From: Streptomyces justiciae
GTDB lineage: Bacteria > Actinomycetota > Actinomycetes > Streptomycetales > Streptomycetaceae
Length of the DNA stretch: 64,000 nt
Direction of reading: 5' to 3'
NCBI RefSeq assembly: GCF_015163075.1
Contig: NZ_JADDXU010000014.1
Coordinates: forward strand, 186,001-250,000
Shown: positions 9,038 through 20,976 of the stretch, piece after piece
Layout of the letters: every line of letters starts with the position of its first letter
How positions within the stretch are numbered: the stretch's first letter is position 1
Notes under the pieces: model-generated
What the model saw: only the letters and a program-made list of their open reading frames with translations
What the model was told of the DNA's origin: nothing
Databases searched by the model: none
Position numbers and translations under genes: made by a program

Positions 9038-9068
9038 CTTGCTGTGAGTTTCAAGCCTCTTGCTGTAA
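9038..9068. promoter_or_regulatory. MalR-type operators between divergent amylase genes
   Basis: CTTGCTGTGA at 9038-9047 is followed by the 20-mer TTTCAAGCCTCTTGCTGTAA at 9049-9068. The 20-mer is repeated with a single mismatch 91 bases before the pullulanase start. The elements lie 72 bases before the plus-strand amylase and about 120 bases before the minus-strand amylase, where they could repress both promoters. MalR binding is inferred from the shared motif with the malR-malE gap. Confidence 0.7.
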
Positions 9069-9139
9069 ACCTTTCGTCAGGGGTACGTTCACGCCGGCGC
9101 CGGGCAAGGACGCCCGGCCGTCACGCAAGGAGCCCCCAC

Positions 9140-10522
9140 GTGATATCGAGATGGTCAGCCAGCGCATCCCTCACCGCGCTCGCCGCAGCCGCGGCCCTCG
9201 TCGCCCCCGCCACTCCCGCCGCCGCCTCCCCGCCCGGCACCAAGGACGTGACCGCCGTCCTGTTCGAGTGGAACTTCGCCTCGGTCGCCAAGGAGTGCAC
9301 CAACACCCTCGGCCCCGCCGGATACGGCTACGTCCAGGTCTCCCCGCCCGCCGAGCACATCCAGGGCTCGCAGTGGTGGACGTCGTACCAGCCCGTCAGC
9401 TACAAGATCGCCGGTCGCCTCGGTGACGCCACCGCCTTCAAGAGCATGGTGGACACGTGTCACGCGGCCGGGGTGAAGGTCGTCGTCGACACCGTCATCA
9501 ACCACATGTCCGCGGGCAGCGGCACCGGCACGGGTGGGTCGTCGTACACCAAGTACAACTACCCCGGCCTGTACTCCTCCTACGACATGGACGACTGCAC
9601 GTCCACCATCAGCGACTACACCAACCGCACCAACGTCCAGAACTGCGAACTCGTCGGCCTCGCCGACCTGGACACGGGCGAGGAGTACGTCCGCGCCACC
9701 ATCGCCGGGTATATGAACACCTTGCTCGGCTACGGCGTCGACGGCTTCCGCATCGACGCGGCCAAGCACATCCCGGCGACCGACCTCGCCAACATCAAGT
9801 CGCGGCTGTCGAACACCTCCGTGTACTGGAAGCAGGAGGTCATCTACGGCAGCGGCGAGGCCGTCCAGCCCACCGAGTACACGGGCAACGGGGACGTCCA
9901 GGAATTCCGTTACGCCTACGACCTCAAGCGCGTCTTCAACAACGAGAACCTCGCCTATCTGAAGAACTACGGCGAGGGATGGGGGTACATGAGCAGCTCG
10001 GTCGCCGGTGTCTTCGTCGACAACCACGACACCGAGCGCAACGGCTCGACACTGAACTACAAGGACGGCGCGAACTACACGCTGGCCAACGTCTTCATGC
10101 TCGCCTACCCGTACGGCGCCCCGGACATCAACTCCGGGTACGAATGGTCGGATTCGGACGCCGGACCGCCCAACAGTGGTTCGGTGACGGCCTGCTGGCA
10201 GGACGGCTGGAAGTGCCAGCACAAGTGGCCGGAGATCATCCGCATGGTCGCCTTCCGGAACGCCACCCGCGGTCAGTCGGTCACCAACTGGTGGGACAAC
10301 GGGGCCGACGCCATCGCCTTCGGGCGGGGCAGCAAGGGCTATGTCGCCATCAACCACGAGTCCAGCAGTCTGACCCGGACCTACCAGACGTCCATGGCCG
10401 CCGGGACCTACTGTGACGTCCAGAGCAACACGACCGTGACGGTGAACTCCAGCGGACAGCTCACCGCCACCCTGGGCGCCAACACCGCGCTCGCCATCTA
10501 CAGCGGCAAGTCCAGCTGCTGA
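9140..10522 (+). CDS. Secreted GH13 alpha-amylase (no starch-binding domain)
   Basis: A 460-residue secreted alpha-amylase of the actinobacterial/animal-type GH13 group. GTG 9140 is preferred over in-frame upstream starts: AAGGAG lies 8 bases before it and the protein then begins with a clean signal peptide ending about PAAAS at residue 30. Catalytic residues are Asp206 in GVDGFRIDAAKH, Glu233 in WKQEVIYG and Asp297 in FVDNHDTERNG. The C-terminal beta-sandwich ends at LALYSGKSSC-like sequence with no CBM20, unlike its divergent neighbour. The start context (AAGGAGCCC, then GTGATAnCGAGATGG) is nearly identical to that of the pullulanase at 10748, so the two leaders look duplicated. Confidence 0.94.
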   Translation: MISRWSASASLTALAAAAALVAPATPAAASPPGTKDVTAVLFEWNFASVAKECTNTLGPAGYGYVQVSPPAEHIQGSQWWTSYQPVSYKIAGRLGDATAFKSMVDTCHAAGVKVVVDTVINHMSAGSGTGTGGSSYTKYNYPGLYSSYDMDDCTSTISDYTNRTNVQNCELVGLADLDTGEEYVRATIAGYMNTLLGYGVDGFRIDAAKHIPATDLANIKSRLSNTSVYWKQEVIYGSGEAVQPTEYTGNGDVQEFRYAYDLKRVFNNENLAYLKNYGEGWGYMSSSVAGVFVDNHDTERNGSTLNYKDGANYTLANVFMLAYPYGAPDINSGYEWSDSDAGPPNSGSVTACWQDGWKCQHKWPEIIRMVAFRNATRGQSVTNWWDNGADAIAFGRGSKGYVAINHESSSLTRTYQTSMAAGTYCDVQSNTTVTVNSSGQLTATLGANTALAIYSGKSSC

Positions 10523-10543
10523 GGCGGAGTTCCGCGACCCCTC

Positions 10544-10576
10544 AACCCCTCGTGTGCAGCCCGGTGCACGAGGGGT
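10544..10576 (+). terminator. Terminator hairpin after the second amylase
   Basis: AACCCCTCGTGTGCA and TGCACGAGGGGTT (10544-10576) form a near-perfect stem around a short loop. It separates the amylase from the pullulanase promoter. Confidence 0.75.
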
Positions 10577-10658
10577 TCACGCTTTCACGGTTCACCCCGC
10601 GTGGCAGATCACCGGCTTCACGCAGGCCAACTTCCCTGCTGAAATTCTTTTCCGTTAC

Positions 10659-10678
10659 TTTCAAGACTCTTGCTGTAA
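10659..10678. promoter_or_regulatory. MalR-type operator upstream of the pullulanase
   Basis: TTTCAAGACTCTTGCTGTAA matches the 9049-9068 element at 19 of 20 bases. It lies about 70 bases before the GTG at 10748, a suitable position for repression. MalR control is inferred. Confidence 0.7.
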
Positions 10679-10747
10679 GCATTACGGCGGCGATACGGTC
10701 GCGCGGGGTCGGACCCACGTAGAGCCGTAATCGCAAGGAGCCCATCT

Positions 10748-16150
<5,403 letters not shown>

Positions 16151-16164
16151 TCGAGCACTATTTT

Positions 16165-16200
16165 GGGTGGGGCGGACCCGGACTCGGGGCCGTCCCACCC
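16165..16200 (+). terminator. Terminator hairpin after the pullulanase
   Basis: GGGTGGGGCGG (16165-16175) pairs with CCGTCCCACCC (16190-16200), with one G-U pair. The upstream TATTTT makes it usable mainly for the plus-strand pullulanase message. Confidence 0.7.
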
Positions 16201-16226
16201 CATCGTGTTCCAAGGGGCTGCCGGAC

Positions 16227-17846
16227 ATGGACGGCTACACCGAACTCACGGACACGACCGTGATGGTCGTCGACGACGTGGCGGCCAGCCGCTATGCCAT
16301 GGGCGCCGTGCTGCGGCGGGCCGGGCATCGCGTGGTGCCCGTCGCGAGCGCCGGCGAGGCCCTCTTCGAACTCGACGTACGGCTGCACGCGGGCCGGCTG
16401 CCCGATCTGGCCCTGGTGGATGTCGGGCTGCCGGACATGAACGGCTTCGAGCTGTGCCGCCGGGTCAAGGCCCAGCCGCTGATGGCCACCCTGCCCGTCG
16501 TGCACTTCTCCGCTGCGGCCGTGGCCCCGCGCGACCGCTGCCTGGGGCTGGACGCGGGCGGGGAGGCCTACCTCACGGTGCCCGCGGAACCGCAGGAGAT
16601 CCAGGCCGTCGTCCGGGCCGCGGTACGCGGGGCTCGTCGGCGCACCGGGACCGAGACCCTGGTGCAGCGGCTCACCCTGCTGTCGGAGGCCATCGTCACC
16701 GTGCAGTCGGCGCGCTGTGTCGCCGAGCTGGCCGACGCGGCGGCGGACGGCGCGTCCCAGCTCACCGGGGCGCCCGCCGTGGTGTTCGTGATCGGCCCGG
16801 AGGGGGAGCTGCACCGCGGCACCTCCCGGGCCCGCGCCACCCTCGCCCTGCCGGACGGCAGCGCGCACGACGCGGTCGTCCGGCTCGTCGAGCGGATCGC
16901 CGAGGGGCAGACCGGCGTGCACAGCCTGGTCGTGCCCGCGCCGATGTGGCCCGCAGGCTTCTTCCGGCCCGGCGTCGAGGAGGACGCCCGCCTCGCCGTC
17001 GCGGCGACCCGGCAGGGCCGTACTCCCGTGTGCGTGGCGACCCCCGTCCGCCGGGCCGCCCCGGCCGTCCCCGCGGACGACGGACTGGTCGCCCGCCTCG
17101 CCGAGGCGACCGCGCTCGCCGCGGAGCCGCTGCTCATGTACCAGGCCGAGCGCCATGTCGCCCTCACCCTCCAGCACAGCTTCCTGCCCCAGCCGCACCG
17201 GCTCGCCCATCTGCCCGGCGTCGAACTCGCGGCACGCTATGTGCCGGCCTCCCGGCAGGCCGAGATCGGCGGGGACTTCTACGCCGCCCTGAGCACCGAC
17301 GGGGGCGCGCTCACCGCGGTCGGGGACGTCGTCGGGCACTCGCTGGAGGCGGCCACCGTCATGGTCGAGATGCGGCACGCGCTGCGCGCCTACTCCGTCG
17401 AGACCAGCGACCCCGGGGTGCTGGCCGAGCGGCTCGACCGGATGCTCCAGCACTTCCACCCCGACGTCACGGCCACGGTCTGCCTGGCCCTGGTCGACCC
17501 GGCGACCGGACGCACCCGCATCTCCAACGCCGGACATCCGCCGCCGCTGATCGTGCCCGCCCTCGGCGGCGCCGACTACGTCAGGGTGGCCGGCCCGCTG
17601 CTCGGCCTCGGCCTGGACCGTCCCGCGCCCACCGAGCTGTACCTCGCGCCCGGCGACCGGCTGCTGATGGTCACCGACGGGCTCGTCGAGAGCCGGGGCA
17701 CCGACCTCGCCGTCTCCCTGGAGCAGCTCCGCAAGGCCGCCGCCGAGGCCCCGCCCGGCCTGGACGCCCTGTGCGACACCCTGCTCGGCTGCTTCGGCCG
17801 GGACCGCGAGGACGACATCGCGATGCTGGCGCTGCGCTTGGAATGA
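16227..17846 (+). CDS. Receiver domain-PP2C (SpoIIE/RsbU-type) serine phosphatase
   Basis: A 539-residue cytoplasmic signalling protein. A response-regulator receiver domain (about 8-130) has the DD pair in VMVVDDV and the phospho-acceptor Asp65 in LALVDVGLPDMNG. The conserved Lys before Pro is replaced by Val in YLTVPAEP, so phosphorylation output may be atypical. A GAF-like middle region (about 150-310) precedes a PP2C/SpoIIE phosphatase domain (about 340-539) with AEIGGDFYAAL, GDVVGHSLEAATVM, FHPDVTATVCLALVD, NAGHPPPLI and DGLVESRGTD. Such proteins dephosphorylate anti-sigma-factor antagonists. ATG 16227 sits at the start of the receiver fold. No partner anti-sigma gene is adjacent. Confidence 0.9.
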   Translation: MDGYTELTDTTVMVVDDVAASRYAMGAVLRRAGHRVVPVASAGEALFELDVRLHAGRLPDLALVDVGLPDMNGFELCRRVKAQPLMATLPVVHFSAAAVAPRDRCLGLDAGGEAYLTVPAEPQEIQAVVRAAVRGARRRTGTETLVQRLTLLSEAIVTVQSARCVAELADAAADGASQLTGAPAVVFVIGPEGELHRGTSRARATLALPDGSAHDAVVRLVERIAEGQTGVHSLVVPAPMWPAGFFRPGVEEDARLAVAATRQGRTPVCVATPVRRAAPAVPADDGLVARLAEATALAAEPLLMYQAERHVALTLQHSFLPQPHRLAHLPGVELAARYVPASRQAEIGGDFYAALSTDGGALTAVGDVVGHSLEAATVMVEMRHALRAYSVETSDPGVLAERLDRMLQHFHPDVTATVCLALVDPATGRTRISNAGHPPPLIVPALGGADYVRVAGPLLGLGLDRPAPTELYLAPGDRLLMVTDGLVESRGTDLAVSLEQLRKAAAEAPPGLDALCDTLLGCFGRDREDDIAMLALRLE

Positions 17847-17912
17847 GACGGTTCCGCGAGGCTTCGGGCGCGACGGTTAGGGTGACCTCGTCGCCTTAGA
17901 ACAGGAGTGCCC

Positions 17913-18263
17913 ATGCCGCAGATCACCGTCGACTACTCCCAGACGATCACTCCCGCCTTCGACCGGGCCGGGTTCGCCCGGGCGCTGCACGAGGCGACGG
18001 TGGAGATCGCGGCCGCGAAGCCGGAGGCGTGCAAGACGCAGTTCCGGGCGAGCGAGCTCACGGCCTTCGGATACGAGGAGGGCGGCCACGCCGTGGTCCA
18101 TGTCACCCTCGGTCTGCTCGCCGGGCGCACCGACGAGACCAAGGCGAAGCTGACGGAAGCGGTCCTCGAACTGCTGCGCAAGCACATCCAGGACGACCAG
18201 GGCATCGTGCTGCACGCCTCCGCCGAGGTCCGCGAACTCGACGCCTCCTACCGCAAGTTCTAG
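17913..18263 (+). CDS. 5-carboxymethyl-2-hydroxymuconate isomerase (CHMI) family protein
   Basis: A 116-residue protein of the CHMI/tautomerase-superfamily fold. The N-terminus MPQITVDYSQTITPAFDRAG carries the catalytic Pro2, and the second half LGLLAGRTDETKAKLTEAVL with LHASAEVRELDASYRKF matches the family. ATG 17913 is chosen because CAGGAG ends 6 bases before it and Pro then becomes residue 2. No other homoprotocatechuate pathway gene is nearby, so its real substrate is open. Its stop overlaps that of the convergent TetR gene by 4 bases. Confidence 0.85.
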   Translation: MPQITVDYSQTITPAFDRAGFARALHEATVEIAAAKPEACKTQFRASELTAFGYEEGGHAVVHVTLGLLAGRTDETKAKLTEAVLELLRKHIQDDQGIVLHASAEVRELDASYRKF

Positions 18264-18949
18264 GACGCCAGCGCGATCAGCCGGCCCACCAGGTCGGCGA
18301 ACGGCCCGTCGGCCGGCTCGTCGCGGAGCATGACGCGCATCAGCGCGCCCATCTCCTCGTCGTACGCGGCGCTGACCGCGGCGAGCGCCGCGAAGTCGTG
18401 CACGAGCTGGGCCTCCAGCTCGCCGCGCGGGATGCGCCGGCCGTCCAGCCAGATCAGTGCCGTCGACTCGGCGAGCGAGATCCAGGAGCGGACGACCAGT
18501 TCGAGTCGCGCGGGCGGGTTGGTGATGCCCAGATGCGACAGGATCTGGTCGTACGCGGCCTGCCGTACGGAGTCGATGAGCGCGTTGGTCGCCGAGGAGC
18601 CGACCGCCGGGCCGCCCCGCATCAGGGCCGCGAAACCGGGCCCGTGCTCGTCCACGAAGTCGAAGAAGCGCCGCATGACCCGCAGCAGCCGCACCCCCAG
18701 CGGCCCTTCCTGCGGCTCGACGAACCGGCCCGCCAGATCGTCCGCCGCCCGCTTCAACGCGGCCTCGTACAGGCTGAGTTTGCCGGGGAAGTAGTGGTAG
18801 ACCAACGGGCGCGAGATGCCCGCCGCGGCCGCTATCTCGTCGATGGACACGTCATCGGGCGAGCGCTGGCTGAACAGTTCGAGGGCGACGCCGATCAACT
18901 GCTGCCGCCGCTCCTCGACTCCCATTCTTCGCCGTACCCCGGTAGTCAT
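18260..18949 (-). CDS. TetR-family transcriptional regulator
   Basis: A 229-residue TetR regulator: an N-terminal helix-turn-helix (RRQQLIGVALELFSQ, then VSIDEIAAAAGISRPLVYHY and FPGKLSLYEAAL) and a C-terminal ligand domain of the TetR_C type (VVRSWISLAESTALIWLDGR). It lies 56 bases downstream of the ferredoxin reductase on the same strand and so probably belongs to the operon starting at 20897. A palindrome at 20952-20965 before that operon is a candidate operator, which would make it autoregulatory. The effector cannot be read; lipids or hydrophobic compounds are typical for such operons. Confidence 0.9.
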   Translation of the reverse strand: MTTGVRRRMGVEERRQQLIGVALELFSQRSPDDVSIDEIAAAAGISRPLVYHYFPGKLSLYEAALKRAADDLAGRFVEPQEGPLGVRLLRVMRRFFDFVDEHGPGFAALMRGGPAVGSSATNALIDSVRQAAYDQILSHLGITNPPARLELVVRSWISLAESTALIWLDGRRIPRGELEAQLVHDFAALAAVSAAYDEEMGALMRVMLRDEPADGPFADLVGRLIALAS

Positions 18950-19005
18950 GCGAACACCTTACCGATCGGAACCGGCCCGGAACGGACCGGTCCGGCCATG
19001 GGTGT

Positions 19006-20019
19006 TCACATATCCAGCACAAGCCGCTCACTTCGTGCCCGCGAAACGCAGATGAGCATCGAGTCATCGCGCTCGGCGTCGGTCAGCAACTCGTCCCGAT
19101 GGTCGACCTCGCCCTCCAGTACCCGCTGTTGGCAGGTCCCGCAGAAACCCTGCTCGCAGGAGTAGAGCGTGTCGGGCAACTCGGCGCGCACGGCGGCCAG
19201 TACAGAGGATTCGGTCGGTACGGTCAACGTCCGTCCAGTGCGCCGGAGTTCGAGCTCGAAGGCACCGCCCGGCGCGGCGGCCCGCGGCATGAACCGCTCC
19301 AAGTACACCTGTGGATACCGCTCTTCGACCGCCGCCATCAGTCCTTCAGGCCCGCAGCAGTACACGGCGGCGCCCTCGGGCACCTCCAGCGCGTCGAGAT
19401 CGGGCACCCCGGTCACGACCGTCACCCGGTCCAGCTTCTCCAGCTCCGCCACGAACGGCATCGACTCCCGCGACCGCCCGCAGTACAGCAGCCGCCAGTC
19501 GGTGCCCTCGGGCAGGGCCCGCAGCATCGGCAGGACGGGAGTGATCCCGATGCCGCCCGCGACGAAGACGTACGACTCCGCCTCGACCAGCGGGAAACGG
19601 TTGCGCGGCCCGCGCACCTCGATCTCCATGCCCTCGGCGAGCTGCTCGTGCACCTCGCGCGAGCCGCCCCGCCCGTCCTCGACGAGCCGGGTCGCGACGG
19701 TGTACGAGGAGGTGTCCGCAGGGTCCCCGCACAGCGAGTACTGCCGCACGAGCCCCGACGGCAGCACCAGGTCGAGATGCGCACCGGGCTCCCAGCGCGG
19801 CAAGTCCCGCCCTTCCAGGCGCAGTTGTACGACCCCGTCGGCGACCTCCTCGCGCACGGCCACCAGCAGCCGGATCGCCCGCGACCGGGGCCGCCCAGAG
19901 GTCGGCTCCTCCAGGGCGGGCATCGGCCACAGCGGCGAGACCTGGATACGGCGACGCATGGCCCGCCGGGCGAGCAGCGCGGCCCCGGCGACGACCGCGA
20001 CGGTCAGCGGCTTCGGCAT
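19006..20019 (-). CDS. Ferredoxin-type oxidoreductase (FAD/NAD plus plant-type 2Fe-2S)
   Basis: A 337-residue reductase of the phthalate dioxygenase reductase/VanB class. A short N-terminal hydrophobic stretch (LTVAVVAGAALLARRAM) suggests membrane contact. The flavin domain has RQYSLCG, the pyridine-nucleotide domain has VAGGIGITPVLPML and YCCGPEGLM, and the C-terminus is a plant-type ferredoxin with the YSCEQGFCGTC cluster and a later Cys in SMLICVSRA. It moves electrons from NAD(P)H to an oxygenase. ATG 20019 overlaps the stop of the upstream gene as TGATG, indicating translational coupling, so that ferritin-like protein is the likely electron acceptor. Confidence 0.9.
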   Translation of the reverse strand: MPKPLTVAVVAGAALLARRAMRRRIQVSPLWPMPALEEPTSGRPRSRAIRLLVAVREEVADGVVQLRLEGRDLPRWEPGAHLDLVLPSGLVRQYSLCGDPADTSSYTVATRLVEDGRGGSREVHEQLAEGMEIEVRGPRNRFPLVEAESYVFVAGGIGITPVLPMLRALPEGTDWRLLYCGRSRESMPFVAELEKLDRVTVVTGVPDLDALEVPEGAAVYCCGPEGLMAAVEERYPQVYLERFMPRAAAPGGAFELELRRTGRTLTVPTESSVLAAVRAELPDTLYSCEQGFCGTCQQRVLEGEVDHRDELLTDAERDDSMLICVSRARSERLVLDM

Positions 20020-20897
20020 CAGGCGGCACCCTTCTCGGCGGCCAGCGCCGCGGGGGACTGGGCGAGGTAGGCGACCGCCTGCTCGGTGCAGCCCTCCTGG
20101 GAGGGGTGGTAGGCGCGGCTCAGATAGCGCGGTATCGACCGGAGCATGTCGCCGGTCGCGGGCAGCACGCCCCGCCGCCCCCGGACGTAGAAGTCCTTGA
20201 AGCTCGCCCTGCCGTCGACGAGCGTCGGATCGTTCGCCATGAAGAACCGCGCCCCGCGCTGCCACAGGAACACCAGCGTCGCGAAGGCCAGCGCCCAGGT
20301 GCGCACCCGGCGCCGGTAGCCGCCGTCCAGGTGCATGAAGAGCTCGAAGGCGACCGACCGGTGCTCGACCTCCTCGGCGCCGTGCCAGCGCAGCAGGTCC
20401 AGCATGGTCGGATCGGCGCCCCGCCGGTCCAACTCCTCGGCGTTCAGCACCCAGTTGCCGAGGAACGCGGTGTAGTGCTCGATGGCCGCGATGATCGCCA
20501 CCCGCTCCATCAGCCACCACCGGCGCGGCCTGCCCGGCGGCAGCGTCCGGTCGCCGAGCAGCTTCTCGAAGAACCAGTCGATCTGCGCGGTGTACGGGGT
20601 CGGGTCGAGGCCCAGCTCCTTCAGATGCGGCAGGACCTCGTCGTGCGCCTGGGAGTGCATGGCCTCCTGGCCGATGAACCCGATGACGTCCTCGCGCAGC
20701 CGCTCGTCCCGGATGAGCGGCAGCACCTGCTGATAGACGTGCACGAACCAGCGCTCGCCGGCCGGCAGCAGCAGGTGGAGCACGTTGATGGTGTGGGCGG
20801 CGAAGGGATCGCCGGGCACCCAGTGCAGCGGGGTGTCGTCCCAGGAGAAGGACACCTTGCGGGCTTTGAGGTGCACCCGGTCCTGCGTGTTAGACAT
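20019..20897 (-). CDS. Ferritin-like 'metal-dependent hydrolase' family protein, candidate diiron oxygenase
   Basis: A 292-residue helical protein usually annotated as predicted metal-dependent hydrolase (COG3687/PF10118 type). Visible ligands follow a ferritin-like diiron pattern: Glu48, Glu78-x-x-His81 with nearby His85, Glu140-His141, and Glu176-x-x-His179. This layout fits a diiron oxygenase or desaturase better than a hydrolase. The overlapping downstream gene is a flavin/2Fe-2S reductase of the kind that feeds oxygenases, which strengthens that reading (inference). Met start 20897 is the first in frame after the promoter region. The substrate is unknown; the TetR regulator downstream may sense it. 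Confidence 0.8.
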   Translation of the reverse strand: MSNTQDRVHLKARKVSFSWDDTPLHWVPGDPFAAHTINVLHLLLPAGERWFVHVYQQVLPLIRDERLREDVIGFIGQEAMHSQAHDEVLPHLKELGLDPTPYTAQIDWFFEKLLGDRTLPPGRPRRWWLMERVAIIAAIEHYTAFLGNWVLNAEELDRRGADPTMLDLLRWHGAEEVEHRSVAFELFMHLDGGYRRRVRTWALAFATLVFLWQRGARFFMANDPTLVDGRASFKDFYVRGRRGVLPATGDMLRSIPRYLSRAYHPSQEGCTEQAVAYLAQSPAALAAEKGAA

Positions 20898-20951
20898 GGC
20901 GTCAATGTACTGACGGGTAGGTCGGGCGGGAACCCCTGTGCTGCTTGTTAT

Positions 20952-20965
20952 TTACACTGGTGTCA
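20952..20965. promoter_or_regulatory. Palindromic TetR-type operator candidate
   Basis: TTACACTGGTGTCA is an inverted repeat of TnACAC around a 2-base centre, 55 bases before the ferritin-like gene start at 20897. AT-rich sequence suited to a promoter (TGTAAATAACA on the minus strand) overlaps it. The TetR product at 18260 is the natural candidate ligand, by position only. Confidence 0.5.
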
Positions 20966-20976
20966 GCAAGCGGTCC

